In this document: one piece after another, positions 43,658 to 51,058 of the stretch
Numbering within the stretch: position 1 is the stretch's first letter
Layout: every line of letters starts with the position of its first letter
DNA from: Actinomycetes bacterium
GTDB taxonomy: Bacteria; Actinomycetota; Acidimicrobiia; Acidimicrobiales; Bog-793
NCBI GenBank assembly: GCA_021829645.1
Contig: JAKBPI010000015.1
Location: 1-51,058 of the forward strand
Length of the DNA stretch: 51,058 nt
Direction: 5' to 3'
The notes under the pieces: generated by a model
The model's input: the letters and a program-made list of their open reading frames with translations, nothing else
The model's database searches: none
What the model was told of the DNA's origin: nothing
Position numbers and translations under genes: made by a program

Positions 43658-44374
43658 ATGGAATCAGAGGTCCCGATAGGAACAAAAGCAGATACAGCAG
43701 TTGAACTTGAGGGCTTGTACTTGGAAATGCAAAAGGTATTTGAATCACTGTGTCAAGGTCGGTTCGTCATCGTCTTAGACAACGAAGATCGGGAAAATGA
43801 AGGTGACCTCATCATGGCGGCAAGCTGTATTACTCCAGAAGCCGTTAACTTCATGGCTACTTACGCCAGAGGGTTAATATGTGTGGCAATTACACCGAAG
43901 CGGGCGACCGAACTCCAACTGGCTCCCATGGTGAGTAGAAATGAATGCCCGCATGGTACCGCTTTTACGGTAAGTGTAGACGGAGATGCTCAATATGGCG
44001 TCACGACAGGTATTTCCGCTCATGATAGAGCTAAGACGATCGAGTTGCTGGTCAATGGTAAATCAAGCGATTTGAGACGACCTGGTCATATTTTCCCGTT
44101 GATTGCAAAGCCAGGAGGTGTCTTAGAGAGACAAGGACATACAGAAGCTGCTGTAGATCTGACTTACATGGCGGGTTTACCCCCAGTGGGCGTCATAGTC
44201 GAAATCATGAATGACGACGGAACTATGTCAAGGCGTCCACACTTAGAGAGGTTCGCCACCCGCTACAACATGCATATCACGACTATTGAGAAACTATATC
44301 GCTATAGAGAACTGAGTCAATATAACTACGACACGGCTGACATTAAAGACAAGGTGGTATTGCGCCATGGCTAA
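43658..44374 (+). CDS. ribB: 3,4-dihydroxy-2-butanone-4-phosphate synthase
   Basis: 238 residues. VLDNEDRENEGDLIMAASC near residue 44 is the acidic metal loop, HGTAFTVSVD lies near 106, and GHTEAAVDL near 168 completes the site. It makes the four-carbon precursor of riboflavin from ribulose 5-phosphate. Many Actinobacteria have a RibBA fusion with GTP cyclohydrolase II; here the protein ends after the RibB domain and a short linker. AAGGG precedes ATG 43658. It is the first gene of a three-gene operon and overlaps the acyltransferase gene by 8 bp. Confidence 0.92.
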   Translation: MESEVPIGTKADTAVELEGLYLEMQKVFESLCQGRFVIVLDNEDRENEGDLIMAASCITPEAVNFMATYARGLICVAITPKRATELQLAPMVSRNECPHGTAFTVSVDGDAQYGVTTGISAHDRAKTIELLVNGKSSDLRRPGHIFPLIAKPGGVLERQGHTEAAVDLTYMAGLPPVGVIVEIMNDDGTMSRRPHLERFATRYNMHITTIEKLYRYRELSQYNYDTADIKDKVVLRHG

Positions 44375-45620
44375 TGGGAGTGGTATCGACAGAGTCATTT
44401 ACAGAACGAGTGTATCTATCGCTTGCCGGCTGACACATAAGCATATACGGTGGGTCGGAGGTTTGGAATATGTACCAAGGAGCGGTCCTTTTATACTCGT
44501 TGCTAACCACAGTAGTTTCTTTGATCACTTCCTGACGGGAGTTGCGCTGAATTCTGTCCGACAAGATAAGGTCTATTTTTTAACAAAAGCAGAAAGCTTT
44601 ACCTCGCCGCTCAAGCGGCGTTGGCATTTTAGTGTAGGGGCGATTCCCATTCAGCGTGATAAGCCGGATCGAGATGCTCTTGAGGCCATATACAAGACAC
44701 TGAGAAGCGGTCATCCACTGGTTGTGTATCCGGAAGGCACCAGGGGACCGGGATGGCCGCTTCTACCTTTTAAAGATGGGGCTTTTCGTTTTGCGCTAAA
44801 AGCAGGTGTTCCCATTATCCCGGCAGGTCTTGTCGGTACGGCAACTCTCTTACCTAAAGGCGCCATCAGAACTCATAAGGCTTCGATAGGCATTTGCTTT
44901 GGACAGCCGCTTGAGATTCCTCAGGTATCTCAGCGTGATGAGCAATTGGCACAGTTGCGATCTGTCGCAGAAGAACGGATTACGGCCCTTATGGAAAAAG
45001 TATCCTCCGCCATAGCTATTGGTAGTCCGGCACCTGGGCTCATTGAGGTTGCCAACCAAATGGTCGACGACATGTTGGATGGAGAATTCAAGAGTACTCA
45101 TATCAAAAAGGAGACCTTGAAAAATATCTCGAAGTTTGTAAAACTGAGCAAAATTTGTAATCCCGGAGATATTGAAACAGAGGTTGTAAAGCTTAGAATA
45201 TTTGGCCTAGAGACAATGATGACCCCATATCCACTACGCATATTGCGTGCTCATATGTTGCGTCGCCGGGCATTGTCTGTACTGGATCGTGATCCTAACC
45301 ATCCTATGGCCAGATATGTAATCGGGCTGTGGTATTTGAATATGCCTAAACAATTTGGGCAGAATCTACAGAAAGCCATTGATAACTTATCTGTAGCGGC
45401 GAATACGGATGAGATGAGTTGCAGGTTTCATTTTAGCCTCGCAACAGCTCTTATCAAAATGGGGAAAATGGATGAGGCCGACGATATACTTTCGCAAATT
45501 ATCGCAATCGAACAGGACGATGAGCGTAGCAAGCGACGGATCGACAGAGCTATTGAACTGCGACGTTCTATTTATACAGGTAAAGCACATATTAAATTGA
45601 TTTCCGACAAGGTGGGTTGA
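44367..45620 (+). CDS. PlsC-like acyltransferase with C-terminal helical-repeat domain
   Basis: 417 residues. The acyltransferase domain has VANHSSFFDHFLTG (HX4D at about 47-52) and VYPEGTRGPG (about 117-126), plus FALKAGVPIIPAGLVGTA. This is the 1-acyl-glycerol-3-phosphate acyltransferase fold. From about residue 235 the protein continues with helices, ending in TPR-like MSCRFHFSLATALIKMGKMD and ADDILSQIIAIEQDDERS, an addition not found in ordinary PlsC. It overlaps ribB by 8 bp and shares its stop with the next start (TGATG), so all three genes are coupled. The acyl acceptor is unknown. Confidence 0.85.
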   Translation: MANGSGIDRVIYRTSVSIACRLTHKHIRWVGGLEYVPRSGPFILVANHSSFFDHFLTGVALNSVRQDKVYFLTKAESFTSPLKRRWHFSVGAIPIQRDKPDRDALEAIYKTLRSGHPLVVYPEGTRGPGWPLLPFKDGAFRFALKAGVPIIPAGLVGTATLLPKGAIRTHKASIGICFGQPLEIPQVSQRDEQLAQLRSVAEERITALMEKVSSAIAIGSPAPGLIEVANQMVDDMLDGEFKSTHIKKETLKNISKFVKLSKICNPGDIETEVVKLRIFGLETMMTPYPLRILRAHMLRRRALSVLDRDPNHPMARYVIGLWYLNMPKQFGQNLQKAIDNLSVAANTDEMSCRFHFSLATALIKMGKMDEADDILSQIIAIEQDDERSKRRIDRAIELRRSIYTGKAHIKLISDKVG

Positions 45621-47866
45621 TGATAAGTACTTTGGTAACTTTTGCAAGGCGAAGGCCAAAATTGATAGTATCTATATGGGTGGCAGCAGCCTTGGTTTGT
45701 ATACCTTTTGCAATCGGGCTACAGAGCCATTTGGAAGCCGGAGGTTTTACCAATCCTCGCGGGCAAGCGACGCAGGCTCAAAAGCTCGGGGAGCAAGCAT
45801 TTGGAGAGGCACCCAACAATTTTCTGATAATTCTAAAAAGCAAATCTCCGGTTGAAAAATGGATCGCCCCCGTCGGAGACATATTGAGCAAATTGCCACA
45901 TGCTTCAGCGGTGCAAAATTATTCAGAACACCCCACCTGGTTGGCAAAGAACGGGCGCACAACATTACTCGAGGTCGGCCTCAACATGGGCGACACCGCT
46001 GCCCAAAATTTGGTTCCGCTTGTTAACGCCCAGATCAACACGAAGTTAGCAAATAAACACGTCCAGGCAATCGTGACTGGGGCACCGGCTTTGAATTATG
46101 CCCTAAGCGTAGCCTCTCAACAAGATGCAGAACGGGCGGAATTGCTGGCATTTCCCATATTGCTACTCGTCTTGCTTATAGTCTTTAGATCCTTGATGGC
46201 AACAGCCATACCCTTAGTTTTGGCGGTTTTCTCAATTGACATTGCCAGTATGGTGGGATTTTTTATTGACAAGCTAACTCCGCTTACTATTCTTTACAGT
46301 AATGCCATCTCAATGATAGGTCTGGCTGTCGGTATTGACTATTCACTCTTCATCATTAAACGTTTTCGCGACGAGCTAAGTGCAGATCCTTTAGTTGAAA
46401 AAGCGATCAAACGTAGTATGGAAACGGCCGGGCGATCGGTATTTTTTAGCGGATTGACAGTTATCGCAGCTCTTGCTGCTTTGCTGATACCGCGCGTTAC
46501 GGTCTTTACTACTATAGGTCTCGGTGGAATGATCGTCACGGCAATAGCCATTTTGTCATCCATGACTCTCCTGCCGGCTGTCCTGCAAATATTGGGGCCG
46601 CGCATCAATAGCGGACGCGTACCTTGGAAATTAAAATTTGCTTCTAGCAGACAATCAAGCGGTGGATATAAGTATCCCGCTATCGTGAGTTTGACGGTGC
46701 TTGCCGGCTTACTGGCCACTGTCATACCCCTGTTTGGTTTACATTTACAAGTCCCAGTGGCTTCAGCCAATATCTTGCCTGCTGGCAATTCTGCCCGTCA
46801 AGGATTGGACATGGTCGAACAAGATGCGATGGCTCGTGATCTATTTCCTGTTCAGGTTATTCTCGTATCATCCAAACAAGATGGCGGAGCTCTCTTTAGA
46901 GCCGTAGGGCGTGTATCACAACTTACTAAAGCCGATAAAGAGGTTGCAGGCGTTACATCTGTAAGCAGTATTATCTCATCTGCGACATCGCTCGGGAAAA
47001 AAGAAGGTGCAACTTCGGAAACGAATGTTAATCAATCATTTTCCAAATCAGAGGCTGCATTCCCCAAGAGTTTATGGGCAACAATAGGGGATAAATTGGC
47101 GGCTCAAGTAGTAATAACGACTAAAGATGGCCCAGACTCGGTTGCTGTCCATAATCTGGTGCGTCAATTGCGCGATGAACTCCCACCTCTTGTGGGAAGA
47201 GAAGTAAGCGTACTAGTCGGTGGTCAAACCGCTCAAGGAATAGACTTTGACAATTTGGTCACCTCGGCTCTACCTGTAGTTATAGGTTTTGTTCTGGCTT
47301 TGAGTGCAATATTACTGCTGGTGGCATTTCGTTCAATATTGCTGGCATTTCTCGCATTGGCCTTCAACGGCTTGGTGAGTGCCTCTTCTCTGGGGTTACT
47401 TACTTTGATAGAAGACCACTTGAAGCAACAAATTAATAGCGTTACTCCCTTGTTGGTGCTGGCCGTCATGTTTGGACTGAGTATGGATTATATGGTTATT
47501 ATGGCCACCAGAATGAGAGAGCTCTTTCAACAGGGAAGTACCCATAGAGAGGCCGTTGTAACAGGGACAAGAAAGACAGCTGGGATGGTCAACGGAGCAG
47601 CTCTTATCATGGTGGGAGTTTTTGCAGCTTTTGGTACGGCTCAGGTAAGTGTGGTGCAGCAACTTGGCATCGGTCTGGCGCTTGCCGTAGCGCTGGATGC
47701 CGTTGTTGTAAGACGTGTCTTGATGCCTAACATATTCTTACTTATGGGCGAGTGTATTTGGGGACGCCAGCATAAGAAGATTTCCGCGGCGGAAAAAAAT
47801 TCGGGGAGACTTTCAACTCTTGACTGGCAAACAGAAATACAAATATCACAACTGTCCGGGAAATAG
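45620..47866 (+). CDS. MMPL-family RND transporter
   Basis: 748 residues from ATG 45620. Two halves each have an extracytoplasmic loop and a cluster of transmembrane helices. Conserved segments are VGIDYSLFIIKRFRDELSAD near 240 and FGLSMDYMVIMATRMRELFQ near 618, the paired GxxxDYxxF-type motifs of MMPL proteins that carry proton-relay acidic residues. Members export lipids such as mycolates or siderophore-like lipids. Being coupled to a PlsC-like enzyme suggests a lipid product of that enzyme is the cargo; this is inference. The C-terminal tail is short and polar. Confidence 0.9.
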   Translation: MISTLVTFARRRPKLIVSIWVAAALVCIPFAIGLQSHLEAGGFTNPRGQATQAQKLGEQAFGEAPNNFLIILKSKSPVEKWIAPVGDILSKLPHASAVQNYSEHPTWLAKNGRTTLLEVGLNMGDTAAQNLVPLVNAQINTKLANKHVQAIVTGAPALNYALSVASQQDAERAELLAFPILLLVLLIVFRSLMATAIPLVLAVFSIDIASMVGFFIDKLTPLTILYSNAISMIGLAVGIDYSLFIIKRFRDELSADPLVEKAIKRSMETAGRSVFFSGLTVIAALAALLIPRVTVFTTIGLGGMIVTAIAILSSMTLLPAVLQILGPRINSGRVPWKLKFASSRQSSGGYKYPAIVSLTVLAGLLATVIPLFGLHLQVPVASANILPAGNSARQGLDMVEQDAMARDLFPVQVILVSSKQDGGALFRAVGRVSQLTKADKEVAGVTSVSSIISSATSLGKKEGATSETNVNQSFSKSEAAFPKSLWATIGDKLAAQVVITTKDGPDSVAVHNLVRQLRDELPPLVGREVSVLVGGQTAQGIDFDNLVTSALPVVIGFVLALSAILLLVAFRSILLAFLALAFNGLVSASSLGLLTLIEDHLKQQINSVTPLLVLAVMFGLSMDYMVIMATRMRELFQQGSTHREAVVTGTRKTAGMVNGAALIMVGVFAAFGTAQVSVVQQLGIGLALAVALDAVVVRRVLMPNIFLLMGECIWGRQHKKISAAEKNSGRLSTLDWQTEIQISQLSGK

Positions 47867-48198
47867 AACTCTCTTCGGGCTATAGTTCGCCAATATCTTT
47901 ATCTGTTGGCGTGTGCGAGATATGAAAGTTCAGGATATAAAGCATCTCGATCAAAAGTAATATTGTTGGTAGTCGAAAAAACCAAGTAACGTTATATGAT
48001 AAAAAAGTCCATTCTATAACTTTTTGTAGCAACCTAGGTTACAGATCAGGCGGCTTATTTTCTGTTATGTGCGTTATAAATAAATACTACTAAAGTGACC
48101 TAAATAATTTTATTGATATATGATAAGTATAAAAGTATTCGGATTTATCGGTCTTTAATTGTAGAATGCTTTAAGTAAGTCAAATCGTTTGTCCAGTA
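47867..48198. other. Intergenic, weak hairpin after the MMPL gene
   Basis: CGCCAA (47888-47893) and TTGGCG (47906-47911) can form a six-bp stem 22 bases after the MMPL stop; there is no proper T run. The rest of the gap is AT-rich with no feature I can support. Confidence 0.35.
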
Positions 48199-48540
48199 TT
48201 AATTGTTATTATCGCTGGTATCAGTGAGTTGAGCTTTGGCTTGATTCCAGTTCCATGGCAGTTTAGAGCCCTCTACTTCTTTGAATTTGAAAACAGCGTG
48301 TCCCATCTTAGGACGTAGATTTTCGATTATTTTTTGGTGTGGATTGGTGTTGGCGAACGTGTTTAGATCGTCCATGTTCTCCCATATGGAAAACGTAAAG
48401 AATGTTTTTTTGCTTAGTTCGGCAAGTAATCCGTAGCCAATTAAGCCAGGAGTAGTTTGGAGCTGCTTACGGATAACCAAAGTATCTTTCATAAATTTCG
48501 GTATAGATCCATAATGCTTTAGTGGCAATTTGGAAACCAT
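48199..48540 (-). CDS. DUF3291/antibiotic monooxygenase-like dimeric alpha-beta barrel protein
   Basis: 113 residues from ATG 48540 (TTG 48555 is possible). VMVSKLPLKHYGSIPKFMKD, LQTTPGLIGYGLLAELSKKT, then TFSIWENMDDLNTFANTNPH match the ferredoxin-like dimeric barrel of antibiotic-biosynthesis monooxygenase or DUF3291 proteins. Members act as cofactor-free monooxygenases, haem-degrading enzymes or of unknown role. It is a solo gene at the edge of the accessory right end, and the context does not define its substrate. Confidence 0.7.
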   Translation of the reverse strand: MVSKLPLKHYGSIPKFMKDTLVIRKQLQTTPGLIGYGLLAELSKKTFFTFSIWENMDDLNTFANTNPHQKIIENLRPKMGHAVFKFKEVEGSKLPWNWNQAKAQLTDTSDNNN

Positions 48541-48934
48541 TACTTGGTAGGTCAATCAGGTCTAATTTGCTTTTGTGGTTTATAAGGGAATTGAGCCATA
48601 TATCCTCATCTCTACATCGCTAGTGCAGTCTATACATGAGCATTTTTACAGTAATCTGATTGTTGATAATATTATCTATGCTCAGCATGTGTTTCACTTT
48701 TAGGTTTAAATTTTTATCCATGGTATAACAAAATATGAAAGCGGCTATGAGTAGCGAAACTCAAATTCTTATTTGTTACTCAGTAAAACTTTTTATATAA
48801 TAATAGAAAAATAGGAACTGATATCTATTAAGCTACTGTCATTTTCGACAAGCTCCTATCTAAAAGGGTAAAGCTCATTTCATCACATAACTATTTCTAA
48901 GCCAAAGAGTCGCACCGATAATTTTGCTGAGATC
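48541..48934. other. Intergenic, no gene recognised
   Basis: AT-rich sequence with many stops on both strands between the monooxygenase-like gene and the broken gene at 48935. I see no promoter, RNA or repeat that I would defend. Confidence 0.4.
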
Positions 48935-49257
48935 TCAGAAAAGTCGATCCAGTTCAATAAGATCTTGAGGCGATAATTCGATCTCCTCTACGGCAAGGTT
49001 TTCCTCTACCCCATTAGGGTCGTCTAAAACAAAGGTCGGAGCAGAAGTGGCTTTTTTGTTCCTTTTTATAAACCACGGCATCTACACCATTAGGCAGCAC
49101 AAAAGGCAGTTCATAATGTCGTATCAAATCGATATGTCTTCTTTTATTCTGCCAAGTTTATAAGCCGTCAGCGCCGCAAAGTCTGAGGCTCCCCAATCAA
49201 AGTAGACTTTTTTTACGCTGCCTTTAGTTGTTCCTTCAATTCCGGCTCAAATCTCAT
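48935..49257 (-). pseudogene. Broken gene of unknown family
   Basis: Joining three minus-strand frames gives a continuous protein-like string. It starts MRFEPELKEQLKAA at ATG 49257, shifts at a run of seven A and reads SVKKVYFDWGASDFAALTAY, KLGRIKEDI, then shifts to IDLIRHYELPFVLPNGVDAV, VYKKEQK, and finally reads ATSAPTFVLDDPNGVEENLA, with VEEIELSPQDLIELDRLF before the stop at 48935-48937. Roughly 105 codons with two or three indels. I cannot name the family; it is clearly non-random and was recently a gene. Confidence 0.5.
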
Positions 49258-49551
49258 CGGGGAATAGTTCCTATCTTTGAGTACCTCCTTTTGGTGTTAC
49301 CAAGTTCATATACTAAGCAATTGTTCTTCTAAGTTCTTAGAGAGATCCTTGAAGGTATGTTAGTAGTAGAACTCGTGCTTGAATATGGACCGGAATGATT
49401 GGCCTACATGATCAAAACAACAACCGGTCTTGGCATTGAGCGGACAATTGCAAATTCTTCACGGGTTCGAGTGACTGGCTTAGATATATATATATATATT
49501 GAGATCCACACTGTAGTATTGTCCCGTGACAGCGATACCCTCTGTAGACAC

Positions 49552-49565
49552 TGTCAAGGTCCCTA
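49552..49565 (+). repeat. IS left terminal inverted repeat
   Basis: The sequence tgtcaaggtcccta, exact reverse complement of the right end at 50686-50699; it begins with the TG dinucleotide typical of IS3 ends. Confidence 0.85.
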
Positions 49566-49618
49566 TATTCTGGACATGTTGTCAAAATTGAGACAGAGAA
49601 CAGAATTGGAGGGTACAG

Positions 49619-49835
49619 ATGGCACAAGGAAAACATGTTAGTGTCGAGACAAAAGCAGAGATTGTCCGAAGAATTCGTGATGATGGGATGAGTGTGCGAG
49701 ATGTTGCAGAGCCTACGAACTAGCACGGCAACCATTTACTATTGGCTCAAAGATACCGTCGTGGATAACAATACAAACCTCATCCTTGAGAACAAACGGC
49801 TCAAGAAAGAAAATGAACAGTTGTATGGATGTTAG
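49619..49835 (+). pseudogene. IS3-family OrfA, frameshifted
   Basis: GGAGG (49608-49612) precedes ATG 49619, and the frame reads MAQGKHVSVETKAEIVRRIR then DDGMSVRDVAE before meeting TAG. After a shift near 49717 the sequence continues STATIYYWLKDTVVDNN and ILENKRLKKENEQLYG, ending at 49835. That is the helix-turn-helix plus leucine-zipper layout of IS3-type OrfA. Confidence 0.75.
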
Positions 49836-49950
49836 GAGAGCTACCGAGAAATGAGCGCCCAAAAAGATAGCCATTCCAGAAGAGGTCGAACCAAGGGCAG
49901 AAGCACTTCACTGAAGTAGTAGGCCTGACTAGATCTACGACATACACAAC

Positions 49951-50688
49951 ACGACAGAAAGCACGAGATACTGAAAGTATTGCAGCATTGCTCGCCGTCC
50001 ACGATGACCATCCATTGTATGGTGTTCGTCGGTTATCCATTGAGCTTGGATAAAGTCTCAACAAAGTACGACGCATTGCTGTCAGGTTGGGCTTGTTATC
50101 CAATACCCAATGAAGAAGCACAAATACAGTCATGCTGCACCAGAGAGATTGCCGTCCCTTGGAATATTCTGGGAAGGTTTGCAACCTTTGAGAACGAGGC
50201 GTGAACACAAGACGATATGAGCTATGTAGGGATGACGATGGTATTACCTTCGATGGTGGTGGATCTTGCGAACGCGACAGATTATTGGATAGTCATTTGG
50301 TGAACGCCACACGAGCGATTTGACGTACCGAGCACTGATGGATGGATTGAGTAAATACCCCGCTTTGAGTATTGTGCATTCGGACCAAGGAAGTGAATAC
50401 TTGAGGAACAGCACAGTAAGTTCTATTCATCCCATAATATCTAGTTGTCGTGCAGTAAGAAAGCAAGCCCATGGCAGAACGGATACATAAAACGGTTCTT
50501 TTTGAAACCTTCAAGAGGAGCTTGATGCTTTGTCTACGTATCCAGATGTTGCTCATCTGCTTGAAGGGATTGCCTTGAAGGTCTTTTATTACAACAACCG
50601 ACGCATTCACACCGTACCTAGGACCGCTCCTCGTGCCTATACTGACGCCCACCCCAATCCCAAATTAGATACCCTGTCTATTTTTTAG
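49951..50688 (+). pseudogene. IS3-family OrfB transposase, multiply broken
   Basis: ARDTESIAALLAVHDDHPLY and GVRRLSIELG-stop-SLNKVRRI give the HTH_21 region. In other frames come the integrase core parts SYVGMTMVLPSMVVDLA, LSIVHSDQGSEY, ASPWQNGYIKRFF and KVFYYNNRRIHTVPRTAPRA, ending at TAG 50686-50688. The HSDQGSEY and NNRRIH motifs are standard in IS3 transposases, but at least four shifts or stops break the frame. Confidence 0.75.
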
Positions 50689-50699
50689 GGACCTTGACA
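50686..50699 (-). repeat. IS right terminal inverted repeat
   Basis: The sequence tagggaccttgaca, exact reverse complement of 49552-49565. The OrfB stop codon (50686-50688) lies inside it. Confidence 0.85.
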
Positions 50700-50779
50700 A
50701 TCGTGCTTAGTTCTTTGAGTAAGTCCAAATTGCCAATTTTGAAAGTTTAAATCGATACTTTAAAAAGACGTGGGTTAGC

Positions 50780-50934
50780 TCAAAACGAAAATTTCAACTT
50801 CTGGCGTATTTGATGCATGTCTTCTGCGTTAATGTTCTGCTCTAAAGCCTTGAATAGCACTTCTCTAATCGCTATCATATCTTGGCCCGCGGCAACAAAC
50901 TCAAAGGCATTTTCATAGGGATTCAGCACAGAAC
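50780..50934 (-). pseudogene. 3' fragment paralogous to the gene at 41825-42614
   Basis: The minus strand reads SVLNPYENAFEFVAAGQDMI, AIREVLFKALEQNINAEDMH and QIRQKLKFSF to a stop at 50780-50782. The 41825 gene ends VLNPYENAFEFVAMGVDMIA, MREVLFKALEQNVNTEGLHQ, IRRQLNLAFYS. The similarity continues about 48 bases into non-coding DNA after the stop codons and ends sharply at 50934, where unrelated sequence begins. The fragment has kept its frame. Confidence 0.75.
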
Positions 50935-51058
50935 CCGTCTTTGACACCTAAATATTGAAATAATGCTCATTATGCCTAGTAGAGGTATGTGTTTCACAGT
51001 TTTACTGTGATTATTTTACTGGTGGAACAGATTTTTTAGTAGCTGCAATGAGTTTTCT
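50935..51058. other. Right edge, no gene recognised
   Basis: Contains a small hairpin, CACAGT-TTT-ACTGTG (50995-51009), and otherwise nothing I can assign. The sequence is cut by the window end. Confidence 0.3.

Larger units (their letters stand above)
49552..50699. mobile_element. Degenerate IS3-family insertion sequence, 1148 bp
   Basis: The perfect 14-bp terminal inverted repeats tgtcaaggtcccta (49552-49565) and tagggaccttgaca (50686-50699) bound an IS3-type pair of broken frames. The length is typical for the family. The flanking trinucleotides (cac on the left, atc on the right) do not match, so no target duplication survives. The element cannot encode an active transposase in its present state. 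Confidence 0.82.

Noticed and set aside
49450-49475. GGTTCGAGT resembling a tRNA T-loop
   Set aside because: No acceptor, D or anticodon stems can be drawn around it.
49801-50208. 135-residue minus-strand frame and 119-residue frame at 50293-50652
   Set aside because: They are antisense to IS3 OrfB motifs on the plus strand.

Overview
The window looks like chromosomal DNA of a moderate-GC actinobacterium, most probably of the Acidimicrobiia or a nearby lineage (inference from gene content, no phylogeny run). Support comes from the order smc-ftsY-ffh-rpsP-KH-rimM-trmD-rplS-DUF2469, a DUF2510 protein, a DUF6629 membrane protein, small actinobacterial zinc-ribbon proteins, a RecB-like nuclease with a C-terminal cysteine cluster and an HRDC-containing ribonuclease D. 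No rRNA, tRNA or CRISPR array was recognised.

Layout. 1-3600 is accessory: a broken RHS C-terminus with its variable tip, a DUF6188-type candidate immunity gene, a long variant leucine-rich (LRV) repeat protein with very recent tandem expansion, and a second scrap of RHS core. 3628-8957 (minus) holds a DUF6629 membrane protein, a Mur ligase and a MurL-type epimerase, which together predict the alternative MurD2/MurL route for placing D-glutamate in peptidoglycan, followed by an SDR and a DedA protein. 9085-15325 carries an alpha/beta hydrolase, a PD-(D/E)XK nuclease, a PAP2 phosphatase, a ChbG-like protein that has lost metal ligands, a NifU-type Fe-S protein, a nucleotidyltransferase and a zinc-ribbon protein. 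15521-17911 is a GntR/ABC-2 operon with a readable promoter and operator. 18300-20423 is a decaying three-gene operon led by a TIGR04255-family pseudogene.

21105-31108 is the conserved translation, protein-targeting and chromosome-organisation block. 31276-41448 is mixed housekeeping: a PIG-L deacetylase, RNase D, a flavin reductase, a lipoprotein, TyrRS, a secreted prealbumin-like protein, DUF169, CBS and MenD. 42896-47866 is a divergent MarR | ribB-acyltransferase-MMPL locus with a strong promoter overlapped by a perfect palindrome; it is the best candidate here for an undescribed functional unit.

The right end decays into remnants: an uncharacterised frameshifted gene (41825-42614) whose 3' end recurs at 50780-50934, a broken gene at 48935-49257, and an IS3-family element with perfect 14-bp inverted repeats at 49552-50699. 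Several short intergenic entries state where nothing convincing was found.
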